Shown: positions 16,653 through 25,430 of the stretch, one piece after another
Layout: the number at the start of each line of letters is the position of its first letter
How positions within the stretch are numbered: position 1 is the stretch's first letter
NCBI GenBank assembly: GCA_937863415.1
Contig: CALMFC010000014.1
Location: 1 to 64,000 of the forward strand
Reading direction: 5' to 3'
DNA: 64,000 nucleotides
From: an uncultured bacterium
GTDB lineage: Bacteria > Patescibacteriota > Saccharimonadia > Saccharimonadales > Saccharimonadaceae
Translations under genes and position numbers: made by a program
Notes under the pieces: generated by a model
Databases searched by the model: none
Told to the model about the DNA's origin: nothing
Seen by the model: the letters and a program-made list of their open reading frames with translations, nothing else

Positions 16653-17447
16653 ATGCTAGTTGATACACACTGTCACATACACGAATCGGATTATCCGATC
16701 GATATTGCTGAAGTTTTAACGCATGCCCGCGAATCGGGCGTTAAGAAGTTAATTTGCGTAGGGACTAACCAAGAAAGTTCGCGACTGGCGGTTAAGTTTG
16801 CCGCAAATCATGAAAACTCATATGCATCGGTTGGCGTGCACCCACACGAGGCGAAGGATGGCTGGGGCGACATCTTGGAATATAGAAGTTGGAGTAGGGA
16901 AGATGGCGAAACTGCCAATAGCCAAATTCCAAATTCCAATGGCCAACCGATAGCCATCGGTGAAATCGGTTTAGATTATTTTTATTCTCACAGCCCGCGG
17001 GTTGTTCAAATTCAGGCGTTAGAGGCTCAGATTGACTTAGCGGTGAAGAATAATTTACCGATTATTTTCCATGTTCGAGATGCATTCGATGATTTTTGGC
17101 CAATACTTGATAATTTCAGTGTCATAAAGGGCGTTTTACATAGTTTTACGGATAATCAGGACAATTTAAAAAGAGGGCTCGAGCGCGGTTTATATGTTGG
17201 AGTTAATGGAATTAGCACCTTTACAAAAGACGTCAGCCAACAGGCGATGTTTGATTCAATTCCGCTTGATAAATTGCTACTTGAAACAGATGCGCCGTTC
17301 TTGACGCCCGTGCCCTTACGTGGTAAAGTAAACGAGCCAGCATTTGTAAGGAATGTAGCAGAGTTTCATGCAGCCAAGAGAGGAATATCTCTTGATGAGA
17401 TTTCTGCTACGACTACTGCAAATGCTTTTGCGTTATTCGCACTCTAA
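16653..17447 (+). CDS. tatD: TatD-family metal-dependent DNase
   Basis: The product is 264 aa. Metal-binding motifs are VDTHCHIHE at the start, GVHPHEAKDG (about 57), GEIGLDYF (about 107), the His of PIIFHVRDA (about 145), VLHSFTD and LLETDAPFLTP. TatD proteins are 3'-5' exonucleases on DNA and RNA in the cytoplasm. The gene starts 2 nt after metG, the common metG-tatD pairing. Between HPHE and GEIG the protein carries an unusual Ser/Asn-rich insertion (about residues 75-97, containing ANSQIPNSNGQ). Its DNA is shared with an insertion in mnmA (see the repeat at 16908). Confidence 0.93.
   Translation: MLVDTHCHIHESDYPIDIAEVLTHARESGVKKLICVGTNQESSRLAVKFAANHENSYASVGVHPHEAKDGWGDILEYRSWSREDGETANSQIPNSNGQPIAIGEIGLDYFYSHSPRVVQIQALEAQIDLAVKNNLPIIFHVRDAFDDFWPILDNFSVIKGVLHSFTDNQDNLKRGLERGLYVGVNGISTFTKDVSQQAMFDSIPLDKLLLETDAPFLTPVPLRGKVNEPAFVRNVAEFHAAKRGISLDEISATTTANAFALFAL
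16908..16945 (+). repeat. In-frame dispersed repeat inside tatD
   Basis: This segment reads GAAACTGCCAATAGCC and continues with two runs of CCAAATT. It matches 20442-20479 inside mnmA at 36 of 38 positions. Both encode ANSQIPNSN in the reading frame of the host gene. The insertion is upstream of the GEIGLDYF motif, in a surface loop. Confidence 0.8.
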
Positions 17448-17495
17448 GACAAACAAAAAAACGTTATTAACCTAAGGTGAGGTGATAAATACTTT

Positions 17496-18245
17496 ATGCC
17501 AAATCGTCCGAACATAGATCATGCAGAATACCACCTGCCAATAGGTGAATCTGTCCTGACTCTCGAAAGACTCTCGCCCGAAGAGCTTAATTTAATTCGT
17601 GGCTCTGACCATATTGACAAAACACCATTATATACCGCCACGGCTCTTGAGTTTGAGCAAAAATTCAATCCTGTTAGTCCAGAACTGGAGTTTGCACCAG
17701 AGTCTCGTATACTGTTTAACTACTCTGAACATATTCTGTTCGCCAGGAGTAAGGCGATAGAGGAAGAGTTGCAAAGGCTTGCTCAACTTAGACCGCTAGA
17801 CTCGGAGACACCAATATTTAATAGTGTTAGCGAAAGAATGTTTGGGCGTGAATGGCGAGAAAAGCTACTTAACTCTTTGGTCGGTACATATAAACCACGA
17901 TCTCAGGAGGATATCGCGAGGCAACTGCTTGAGAAAGAAAGCGCCATAGGTGCCAGTGCGTTCTGGAAAGGTGCGGACAAAGAGGGTTATAAGTTTTTTA
18001 AGTTAGATGATATGGATAGTTGGCTTTTCGCTCAACCCTCAAAAAAAGCTAAGAATAGTTTCGAAACGACAAGGTATGTTGTTTTAAAAAGCGGGCTTAC
18101 TGAAGTTTCAAAGGCCGAAGGTATGCCGCTTATTCCAGTTCCTGAAGATATGAAGTCTATTTTTATGTTTGTTGCTAGAAAGTATCACGACGAAGTAATG
18201 GTTGCATATGGTCGTGACCCACAAACGGGCAAAAAACTTCAATAA
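17496..18245 (+). CDS. Hypothetical cytoplasmic protein
   Basis: The product is 249 aa and starts at an ATG downstream of an AAGGTGAGGTGAT purine-rich site. There is no signal peptide or membrane helix. The first half is rich in Glu and Leu (LSPEELNLIRG, ALEFEQKF, AIEEELQRLAQL). A middle part has GREWREKLLNSLVGTYKPRS, and the second half has aromatic-rich KEGYKFFKLDDMDSWLFAQP and ends near a helix KSIFMFVARKYHDEVMVAYG. Nothing resembles a catalytic motif. It sits between tatD and the cysteine desulfurase but has its own ribosome site. I do not recognise a family; it may be lineage-specific. Confidence 0.65.
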   Translation: MPNRPNIDHAEYHLPIGESVLTLERLSPEELNLIRGSDHIDKTPLYTATALEFEQKFNPVSPELEFAPESRILFNYSEHILFARSKAIEEELQRLAQLRPLDSETPIFNSVSERMFGREWREKLLNSLVGTYKPRSQEDIARQLLEKESAIGASAFWKGADKEGYKFFKLDDMDSWLFAQPSKKAKNSFETTRYVVLKSGLTEVSKAEGMPLIPVPEDMKSIFMFVARKYHDEVMVAYGRDPQTGKKLQ

Positions 18246-18262
18246 CCGTTATAATTAACTAG

Positions 18263-19420
18263 GTGAGTAAACCAGAGATAATTTATCTGGACCATGCGGC
18301 GGCAACTCCGATGGATCCACGCGTCTTGACTGCAATGCAGCCTTATTTTACTGATAATTTTTATAATCCATCTAGTCCATATTCCAGTGCAGTTAATGTC
18401 AGGAATGATTACGAATCGGCCAAACAAATCTTGGCGTCATGTATTGGTGCCAAGCCAGGTGAGATTATTATAACTGCTGGAGCGACCGAATCGATTAACT
18501 TGGCTTTTGCAAGTACGCATGGACATGTCGTAACGGCGAACATTGAACACCATTCGGTTCTAGCAAGCGCGAGTGCTCGTGATAACACTATTGTTTCGGC
18601 CGACGAGCGGGGACTTGTTTCGGCGGACATGATTAAATCTGCTATTACGCCATTAACCCAACTTGTTAGCGTGGGGCTTGCCAATAATGAACTAGGAACG
18701 ATTCAACCAATTAGAGATATCGCCGCTGTTATTAGACAGGAGCGTGAGTCAAGATTGTCGCGTGGTGACAGCACTCCGATTTATTTACATACCGATGCAT
18801 CGCAAGGTGTTGGGCAACTAGATGTTAATGTAGCCAGGTTAGGTGTCGATATGATGACGCTAAACGCCGGTAAAATTTACGGACCTAAACAAGTTGGTTT
18901 GCTGTGGGCGGGTATACATGTGGCACTAGAGCCACAAATTGTTGGTGGTGGACAAGAGCGCGGTATTCGCAGCGGCACCGAGAACGTCGCGGGTGTAATT
19001 GGGTTTGCCAAGGCGTTAAATTTGGCGTCCGATCATCGTAAATTCGAATCAGATCGTCTGAGTGAGCTGCGCGACAGCCTTCAAGACGCCTTGGTATCAG
19101 CGTTTCCAGATGCGGTTATATCTGGTCACAAAAAACATCGATTGGCTGGACATTTACATATTTCTTTTCCAGGATTAGATGCTGAACGCTTGGTATTTGC
19201 GCTTGAAAACAGAGGAGTATTAGTCGCAACTGGTAGCGCATGTGCGGCAAATCATGGTACGAGGTCGCACGTTCTAACCGCAATTGGACTGGCTCCAGAA
19301 GTTGCTGACGGTAGTCTGCGTATTACTTTGGGTCACCTGTCAACAGACGAAAATATTACTAGCGCTGGTCAAATTATTATCGAAGAAGTAAATCGAGAGT
19401 CAGCTAGGATTGCGCCATGA
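18263..19420 (+). CDS. Cysteine desulfurase (NifS/IscS family)
   Basis: The product is 385 aa and starts with GTG, 7 nt after TATAAT (18250-18255), so the mRNA is predicted leaderless. It is a PLP enzyme taking sulfur from cysteine. Motifs are YLDHAAATPMDP at the start, ITAGATESINLA, NIEHHSV, LHTDASQGVGQ and the PLP lysine in LNAGKIYGPKQ. The active-site Cys is in ATGSACAANHGTRS, and GQERGIRSGTENV is also typical. It overlaps the next gene (ATGA) and mnmA follows, so it most likely feeds sulfur to MnmA for tRNA 2-thiouridine. No scaffold protein (IscU) lies nearby. Confidence 0.94.
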   Translation: MSKPEIIYLDHAAATPMDPRVLTAMQPYFTDNFYNPSSPYSSAVNVRNDYESAKQILASCIGAKPGEIIITAGATESINLAFASTHGHVVTANIEHHSVLASASARDNTIVSADERGLVSADMIKSAITPLTQLVSVGLANNELGTIQPIRDIAAVIRQERESRLSRGDSTPIYLHTDASQGVGQLDVNVARLGVDMMTLNAGKIYGPKQVGLLWAGIHVALEPQIVGGGQERGIRSGTENVAGVIGFAKALNLASDHRKFESDRLSELRDSLQDALVSAFPDAVISGHKKHRLAGHLHISFPGLDAERLVFALENRGVLVATGSACAANHGTRSHVLTAIGLAPEVADGSLRITLGHLSTDENITSAGQIIIEEVNRESARIAP

Positions 19421-20019
19421 TTAGGTCATTAGTAATCGTAATTTTGGCTGCCGTCGTCGCTGTTATGGGGTTAAGTTGGTATTTGGCACCTGATGATTTA
19501 AAGGGGTGTGCCGACAAACCGTCAGGCGAGGGCGTGTGTCGTTCAGTCGATGCAATAGTTGCAGTCAGCGGTGGCGACACAAATGCCAGGACTGATGAGG
19601 CAATTAAATTATTTCAAAACGGTTGGTCTAATACGTTGATTTTTTCTGGTGCAGCTCAGGACAAGACTGGACTAAGTAACGCAGCCGCTATGCGACAAAG
19701 GGCGATTGCCCTCGGCGTTCCAGAATCGGTAATATATTTGGACGAATATTCCGAAACCACTAGGCAAAATGCCGAAAATGTTCAAAACATTTTTATGAAG
19801 CGCAAAATCGGTCACGTTATATTAGTTACCTCTGGATATCATCAGCGTCGTGCAAGTCTAGAGTTTAATGCTCGGACTTCAAACGTTACGATTGTTAATC
19901 ATCCAGTTCCAGCTGATAAAGACTGGTCGGCTTGGTGGTGGTTGACGCCACGTGGATGGTGGTTGGCTGGCGGTGAGATGGCGAAAATTATTGGATTTTA
20001 TTTGGGCGCATCACGATGA
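19417..20019 (+). CDS. YdcF/SanA-like DUF218 membrane protein
   Basis: The product is 200 aa. An N-terminal hydrophobic helix (about 3-23) anchors it. The DUF218 core shows DAIVAVSGGDTNARTDEAI, the conserved LIFSGAA, the loop ETTRQNAENV and VILVTSGYHQRRA. Members of this family (ElyC, SanA, YdcF) act in envelope or lipid-carrier metabolism, with the precise reaction uncertain. It overlaps both neighbours by four bases, between the desulfurase and mnmA, so it is translated as part of that operon although no functional link to tRNA thiolation is obvious. Cys residues at about 31 and 41 flank the exported start and may form a disulfide. Confidence 0.82.
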   Translation: MIRSLVIVILAAVVAVMGLSWYLAPDDLKGCADKPSGEGVCRSVDAIVAVSGGDTNARTDEAIKLFQNGWSNTLIFSGAAQDKTGLSNAAAMRQRAIALGVPESVIYLDEYSETTRQNAENVQNIFMKRKIGHVILVTSGYHQRRASLEFNARTSNVTIVNHPVPADKDWSAWWWLTPRGWWLAGGEMAKIIGFYLGASR

Positions 20020-21131
20020 ATAGGGCCATAAAGGTATATGTCGGCATGAGTGGTGGCGTTGATTCGTCACTGACCGCTGCGCTATTAGTCGAACAAGGTT
20101 ACGATGTAACCGGTATTTATATGAAGAACTGGACGCAGGATTTGCCCGGTATGAAGTGTCCGTGGGCTGATGATTTGGCCGATGCCAAACGGGTTGCGGT
20201 TCAATTGGGAATTGATTTCAAGGTGTTTGATTTTGAAAAAGAGTATAAACAAAAAGTTGTCGACTATATGATTTATGAGTACAAAAGTGGCCGGACGCCG
20301 AATCCGGATATTATGTGTAACCAAGAGGTGAAGTTCAAGTTGTTCCTAGAGGCTTCATTAGAAGATGGAGCGGATATGATTGCAACAGGACATTATGCCA
20401 GGGTGGAAGGTGGAAGGTGGAAGGTGGAAGGTGGCGACACTGAAATTGCCAATAGCCAAATTCCAAATTCCAATAGCCATAGCCTGCTGATGCAGGCGGT
20501 TGATAAAAACAAGGACCAGACTTATTTTCTATACCGCGTCACATGTGAAGCGCTGGGAAAAACATTGTTTCCGCTGGGTGAATATACCAAACCTCAGGTT
20601 CGCGAGATGGCTGAGGAGCGTGGGCTTTATACTGCTGGTAAAAAAGATAGTCAGGGCATTTGTTTTGTTGGCAAGGTTGGAATCCGAGATTTCCTATCGG
20701 TGTATGTTGAACAAAAACCAGGCAAGATTATTGACATGAAATCTGGTAAAGTTCTAGGCCATCACGACGGGGCGATTTTTTACACGCTTGGTCAGCGTCA
20801 TGGATTAGATTTAGGCGGCGGCTTTCCTTATTATGTGGTGGGGAAAGATATGGACAAAAACGAGGTTTATGTTACGACTGATTTGAACGATGATACTCTT
20901 TGGAAGACAAGCGTCAACCTAACGAACATGCACTGGATTAATCATGCTCCAATTGATGGAACATATCAAATTCGCGTTCGCCACCGTGCTAAATTAGTTG
21001 ATGCAAAATTAAAAACTGACGGGTCAAATGTTAAGTTAAAACTTGATAATCCCGAGCGCGCCGTCGCAGCCGGTCAATCAGTTGTAGTTTATGACGGTGA
21101 TATCTGCTTAGGCGGCGGCATAGTAATTTAA
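20016..21131 (+). CDS. mnmA: tRNA-specific 2-thiouridylase
   Basis: The product is 371 aa. It places sulfur on U34 of tRNAs Glu, Gln and Lys using ATP and a relayed persulfide. The PP-loop is GMSGGVDSSLTAALL (about 9). The catalytic cysteines are in DIMCNQEVKF and SQGICFVGK; GHYARVEGG and KDQTYFLYRV are also typical. The upstream cysteine desulfurase is the natural sulfur donor. After ATGHYARV there is an unusual insertion of about 26 residues (GGRWKVEGGDTEIANSQIPN) built from a GGTGGAA tandem repeat and a dispersed repeat shared with tatD. It falls in a loop before the conserved KNKDQTYF segment, so activity is probably preserved. Confidence 0.95.
   Translation: MNRAIKVYVGMSGGVDSSLTAALLVEQGYDVTGIYMKNWTQDLPGMKCPWADDLADAKRVAVQLGIDFKVFDFEKEYKQKVVDYMIYEYKSGRTPNPDIMCNQEVKFKLFLEASLEDGADMIATGHYARVEGGRWKVEGGDTEIANSQIPNSNSHSLLMQAVDKNKDQTYFLYRVTCEALGKTLFPLGEYTKPQVREMAEERGLYTAGKKDSQGICFVGKVGIRDFLSVYVEQKPGKIIDMKSGKVLGHHDGAIFYTLGQRHGLDLGGGFPYYVVGKDMDKNEVYVTTDLNDDTLWKTSVNLTNMHWINHAPIDGTYQIRVRHRAKLVDAKLKTDGSNVKLKLDNPERAVAAGQSVVVYDGDICLGGGIVI
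20400..20479 (+). repeat. Tandem GGTGGAA tract plus dispersed repeat inside mnmA
   Basis: About four tandem GGTGGAA units (20402-20434) are followed by the 38-nt repeat at 20442-20479, which matches tatD 16908-16945. The TatD insertion also has a degraded G+A-rich tract directly upstream, so the two insertions appear homologous over about 75 nt. The frame of mnmA is preserved. Confidence 0.75.
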
Positions 21132-21168
21132 CTAGCATAAACTCAGTCAAGCTGATAGAATAACAGAG

Positions 21169-23151
21169 ATGAATGCTCAACAAATTCGTAATGCGTACTT
21201 AGAATTTTTCAAAAGTCGTGGTCACACGATTATTCCACGCGCCAAATTAATTCCGTTAAATGACCCCACTACGTTATTTACGGGTAGCGGCATGCAACCA
21301 TTGTTGCCGTACTTGCTGGGCCAAGAACACCCTGACGGTAACCGACTCGTTAATAGCCAGACTTGTTTGCGTGCACAGGATATCGAGGATGTAGGTGATA
21401 ATCGTCACACAACATTCTTCGAGATGCTAGGCAACTGGAGCATGGGTGATTATTTCAAAGAACAGCAAATTCGTTGGTTCTTTGAGTTTTTGACTGATGT
21501 AGTTGGCCTAGATCCTAATAAAATTTATGTTACAGCGTATATTGGCGACAAAGAACACGACATTCCGCGCGACGACGAAGCTGCGAATATTTGGAAAAAG
21601 ATATTTGACGAAAAGGGCATTACGTCCGAGATTGTTGAAATCGGTAGTCAAGCCGATGGAGATAAGCGCGGCATCAATCCAGGTGAGCGAATTTTCTTTT
21701 ACGATGATGGTGAAAACTGGTGGTCACGCGGTGGCGGACTCGACAAAACTCCGATAGGTGATCCATGTGGTCCTGATAGTGAGGTGTTCTATGATTTTGG
21801 TCCAGAAAACCACGCCGAAGGTTTTGGATTAGCCCATCCAGCTAGCGATAGTGGTCAGTTTATGGAAATTGGTAATCAAGTCTTTATGCAGTATCGTCGC
21901 AACGATGACGGTAGCTTTAGTCCACTTGAAAAACAGAACGTTGATTTTGGCGGCGGACTAGAGCGCATCGCAGCTGCACAAATGGATAGTCCGGATGTTT
22001 TTAAAATTAGCTTGCTTTGGCCGATTATCGAAAAACTACAAAATCTGAGCGGTAAAAAGTATGACGATCACACCGAAAGTATGCGTGTAATCGCCGATCA
22101 TCTGCGTGCTGCCACGTTCCTAGCTGTTGACGGTGTTAAACCTGCCAATAAAGAGCAGGGTTATGTCATGAGGCGACTACTAAGACGAGCGATTCGTTTT
22201 GCGTTTGATCTAGGCATCGAACAAAATTTCTTAGAGGAAATCGTTCCAGTAATTGCAGATTTATACCACTCAGATTACCCAGAAGTAGCCGCGGCGCGTG
22301 ACGAAGTTATAATGATGCTTGTTAAAGAAGAAAAGGTGTTTCGTTTGACTCTTAGGAAAGGTTTATCGGAGCAAATTAAGCTAGCTCGATTAGCTGATGA
22401 TGAAAAACGAAGTGTTTTTCAGAGTGATGTGGATAGAGGATTTTTAATGGGCCTTGGTGCAGTAGCAGGCATTAAGCGTGATTTGGTTATTGATTATTTG
22501 ACCGGAAAGGATTTATTTAAACTATATGACACCTATGGCTTCCCTGTTGAGTTGAGCTTAGAGGAGGCTGCAAAGCAGGGTATAACGACATCTCACGACT
22601 GGCGCGAAGAGTTTGACGCCAAGATGGCCGAACAGCGTGAGCGTTCGCAAACTGCCGCCAAGGGTACATTCAAAGGTGGCCTAGGTGGACAAACGATGCA
22701 GCACAAAATATACCACACAGCGACGCACTTGATGTACGCCGCTTTGAAGCAGGTTTTGGGTGACCATGTCACTCAGCACGGTAGTAATATAACCGAAGAA
22801 CGTCTGCGCTTTGATTTTAATCATCCCGAAAAGGTTACACCCGAGCAGATCGCTGAAGTCGAAAAACTAGTTAACAAATGGATTGCAGCAGACCTGCCAG
22901 TGTCATTTCACGAATATCCTACCAAGCAGGCTTTTGAAATGGGTGCCATCGGTGCATTTGGCGATAAATACGGCGAGACTGTCAAAGTTTACAAAATGGG
23001 CGATGACGCATCCAGGGTTAGTTTTGAAATCTGTGGCGGCCCGCACGTCGACCACACCGGCCAACTAGCCGAAGGTGGTAAGGTATTTAAAATTACCAAA
23101 GAAGAATCAAGTTCGTCTGGAATTAGACGTATAAAAGCTATACTTGGGTAG
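21169..23151 (+). CDS. alaS: Alanyl-tRNA synthetase, short form
   Basis: The product is 660 aa against about 870 in most bacteria. The catalytic core is complete (RNAYLEFFKSRGHTIIPRAK, TGSGMQPLLP, FFEMLGNWSMGDYFK, then GGGLERIAAAQ). The editing domain is present with HTATH (about 519) and CGGPHVDHTG (about 625) as zinc/editing ligands. The chain ends at GIRRIKAILG, so the C-terminal DHHA1/C-Ala domain is missing. This fits reduced synthetases of CPR bacteria. TAGAAT (21156-21161) is 7 nt before the ATG with no ribosome site. The stop overlaps the end of the convergent hypothetical gene by 14 bp. Confidence 0.95.
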   Translation: MNAQQIRNAYLEFFKSRGHTIIPRAKLIPLNDPTTLFTGSGMQPLLPYLLGQEHPDGNRLVNSQTCLRAQDIEDVGDNRHTTFFEMLGNWSMGDYFKEQQIRWFFEFLTDVVGLDPNKIYVTAYIGDKEHDIPRDDEAANIWKKIFDEKGITSEIVEIGSQADGDKRGINPGERIFFYDDGENWWSRGGGLDKTPIGDPCGPDSEVFYDFGPENHAEGFGLAHPASDSGQFMEIGNQVFMQYRRNDDGSFSPLEKQNVDFGGGLERIAAAQMDSPDVFKISLLWPIIEKLQNLSGKKYDDHTESMRVIADHLRAATFLAVDGVKPANKEQGYVMRRLLRRAIRFAFDLGIEQNFLEEIVPVIADLYHSDYPEVAAARDEVIMMLVKEEKVFRLTLRKGLSEQIKLARLADDEKRSVFQSDVDRGFLMGLGAVAGIKRDLVIDYLTGKDLFKLYDTYGFPVELSLEEAAKQGITTSHDWREEFDAKMAEQRERSQTAAKGTFKGGLGGQTMQHKIYHTATHLMYAALKQVLGDHVTQHGSNITEERLRFDFNHPEKVTPEQIAEVEKLVNKWIAADLPVSFHEYPTKQAFEMGAIGAFGDKYGETVKVYKMGDDASRVSFEICGGPHVDHTGQLAEGGKVFKITKEESSSSGIRRIKAILG

Positions 23152-24082
23152 TAATAATTCTATTCAAATACTCAGCTTCTTCGACTAGACGTCGAAAACT
23201 CTCATATGAATTTTCATCAAGTATAATTTTCTCAAAACCGTACTCGACTGACTCAGTATTGTTGATGACAAAAGGGTCGATTGTGTCTAGAAACCCTTGA
23301 TTATATAGCGACATCTCTTTTTGTTTGCCGCTATATGACACTTCAATTGAAGAGTCGATACGATGATTCTTACCAAGTTCACCATCCATTACAGATAAGG
23401 ATTTGCTGATTTTTTTACTACGGATAAGCTCACTATCAAGCGACGGAAGTACCTCCGAGTTTGATATCGTAAAGGTTGTAGAGGTTTGTAGTGACCGACT
23501 CATCCCTTCACGGGGTAGTGTGTCCCCAGTAAGTAGGGGCACGTCGTAATCGTGCTGATTAAGCTCGGTTGGAATTTGCACCTGTTCTATAACTTGCCAA
23601 CCTTTTGTTGATGAAAGCAAGTTGCTTAACCATGTTTTATAATCCACTACGTTGTTGGTTGGAGGTTGTGGGTCGACGCCAAGTTGTTTTAGTATCTCTG
23701 CACTTCTCCCCAAAGGCATAGGAGGCGTATATCTTTTACTTGTAAGCGAATTTTCGACAAAACTACTCGTAACATATCCAAGTCGCTCAGTTCTAATCAA
23801 GTCGACTAGAGAATTTTGACCATTCAACTTCATACCCATGGTTTCTATCATGAAAGAACTAGAGTGTTGGTCGAAAAATAGCGATAGGTTTGCGCCGTAG
23901 GTACTATCAAGCGTTAACTGCAAGTAAGCTTCCATTTCTTTTTGGAGTAACATCGGTATCTCTACTCCGACGAGCTTCAGTGCATACTCTGGACCAGGTT
24001 TTAGCTGATCGACAGCGTAATCTACTAGTTCAATTAGTTTTTTCTCTCCGTAGGATTCTGGCTTGGGTAACATTTCTTCCAT
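23138..24082 (-). CDS. Hypothetical 314-aa protein
   Basis: The product starts MEEMLPKPESYGEKKLIELV and has no signal peptide or membrane helix. It contains LVGVEIPMLLQKEMEAYLQL, a Ser/Thr-rich middle (DTLPREGMSRSLQTSTTFTI) and an acidic end (DENSYESFRRLVEEAEYLNR). TATAAT on the minus strand (24096-24091) lies 8 nt before the ATG, predicting a leaderless mRNA. It is convergent with alaS and divergent from the FtsA-like gene. No domain is recognised. The A+T content and residue use resemble the hypothetical at 17496, so both may be lineage-specific. Confidence 0.65.
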   Translation of the reverse strand: MEEMLPKPESYGEKKLIELVDYAVDQLKPGPEYALKLVGVEIPMLLQKEMEAYLQLTLDSTYGANLSLFFDQHSSSFMIETMGMKLNGQNSLVDLIRTERLGYVTSSFVENSLTSKRYTPPMPLGRSAEILKQLGVDPQPPTNNVVDYKTWLSNLLSSTKGWQVIEQVQIPTELNQHDYDVPLLTGDTLPREGMSRSLQTSTTFTISNSEVLPSLDSELIRSKKISKSLSVMDGELGKNHRIDSSIEVSYSGKQKEMSLYNQGFLDTIDPFVINNTESVEYGFEKIILDENSYESFRRLVEEAEYLNRIITTQV

Positions 24083-24162
24083 ATGTCTTTATTATACCAT
24101 AAACACTACTCAATTGCAACGTCTAGTGAGCATAAGCACCGTAGTATATAATGGTTACACAT

Positions 24163-25428
24163 ATGGTATTCAACAAACTACGCGCGGCACGCAAAAATGC
24201 CAACAGTGATGATTATATTGTTGCCCTTGATATTGGGACAGAATTCGTCAAAGCACTAATCGCTAAACTCGATGACGATAAACTAAACATAGTAGGTGTC
24301 GGTCGTAAGCGCCAAGAAATAAGCGACATGCATTCGGGTGCGATTGCGGACATTTCGGGTGTGGTCCGGAACTGTGAAGAGGCACTATCAGAGGCCGAAG
24401 ACCAAGCGGGCCTTCAGGCTAAGCGTGTTGTGATTGGTATTGCTGGCGAGCTGGTCAAGGGCGTAACTAATACGATTCGCTACCGCCGTCCACAACCAGA
24501 TCGCCCGTTAGATGTCGGCGAAATGGAATTTATTATCGAAAAGGTTCAAGAGCGTGCTCAGGGCAAAGCTCAAAAGCAAATCGCACTCGAAACCGGCAAT
24601 GCTGATGTAGAGGTTAAATTGGTCAACAGTGCGCTTGTTAGTATCCATATCGATGGTTATAAGGTGAGTAATCCAATTGGCTTTCAGGGACGTGATGTGG
24701 CGGTCCAGATTTATACAGCTTTTGCACCAATGGTCCACATTGGAGCGCTGGAGCGCGTGGCAGAGGAATTATCGTTAGAATTATTAGCCGTAGCGGCTGA
24801 ACCGTTCGCAGTTAGCCGAAGCGTACTAGGTAGCGATGCCGGCAGCAACTTCACGGCAATTCTGGCTGACGTTGGTGGTGGTACGACCGATATAGCCGTT
24901 GTTAATGACGGTGGGGTCGAAGGCACCAAGATGTTTGGTATTGGTGGGCGTAGCTTTACGAACACAATCGCTACCGAAATGGACTTGTCCTATGATGACG
25001 CCGAAAAACTAAAGGTAAATATCGATAACAGTAACATTAAACCGACTGTCGCAAAGGACGTTAACGAGGCGATTGATAAAACCATGGAAGTTTGGGTAGC
25101 GGGCGTTGAACTGGCGCTGAGCGAATTTGACTCAGTTGATCATCTGCCAAATAGGATTTTGCTTTGTGGTGGTGGCGCTAGCCTGACTAAACTTGTCGAT
25201 GCGTTGCAGAAGTCCGATTGGCACAAGAGTTTACCGTTTACCAAGAAGCCGACTGTTCATCATATTAACCCATCAGAAGTTATTGATATCGACGACACAA
25301 CCGGCAAAGTAAACGACCATACGTTCATCACAGCTATGGGGTTACTGCGGGTTGGCTATGATACAATGATAGGTAGTAGCGACAGTGATACGATCAAGGA
25401 AAAGCTTAATCGGATCCTAAGAATATAA
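24163..25428 (+). CDS. FtsA/PilM-like actin-fold ATPase
   Basis: The product is 421 aa from ATG 24163 (an ATG at 24151 overlaps the TATAAT box at 24147-24152 and is less likely). Phosphate 1 motif: YIVALDIGTEFVKALIAK. A region with SDMHSGAIADI follows, then the SHS2/1C-like subdomain at about 75-200. Phosphate 2: AILADVGGGTTDIAVV; adenosine motif: ILLCGGGASLTKLVDAL. FtsA members tether FtsZ to the membrane, and PilM members form the cytoplasmic ring of type IV pilus machines. I see no clear C-terminal FtsA membrane helix, although KEKLNRILRI is amphipathic. The following gene encodes a membrane protein 2 nt downstream. With many pilin-like genes in the window, both roles remain open. Confidence 0.85.
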   Translation: MVFNKLRAARKNANSDDYIVALDIGTEFVKALIAKLDDDKLNIVGVGRKRQEISDMHSGAIADISGVVRNCEEALSEAEDQAGLQAKRVVIGIAGELVKGVTNTIRYRRPQPDRPLDVGEMEFIIEKVQERAQGKAQKQIALETGNADVEVKLVNSALVSIHIDGYKVSNPIGFQGRDVAVQIYTAFAPMVHIGALERVAEELSLELLAVAAEPFAVSRSVLGSDAGSNFTAILADVGGGTTDIAVVNDGGVEGTKMFGIGGRSFTNTIATEMDLSYDDAEKLKVNIDNSNIKPTVAKDVNEAIDKTMEVWVAGVELALSEFDSVDHLPNRILLCGGGASLTKLVDALQKSDWHKSLPFTKKPTVHHINPSEVIDIDDTTGKVNDHTFITAMGLLRVGYDTMIGSSDSDTIKEKLNRILRI

Positions 25429-25430
25429 AT

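Noticed and set aside
21169-23151. AlaS as a frameshifted or truncated pseudogene
   Set aside because: The catalytic and editing motifs are intact and short synthetases without the C-terminal domain are plausible in CPR bacteria; no remnant of the missing domain follows the stop.
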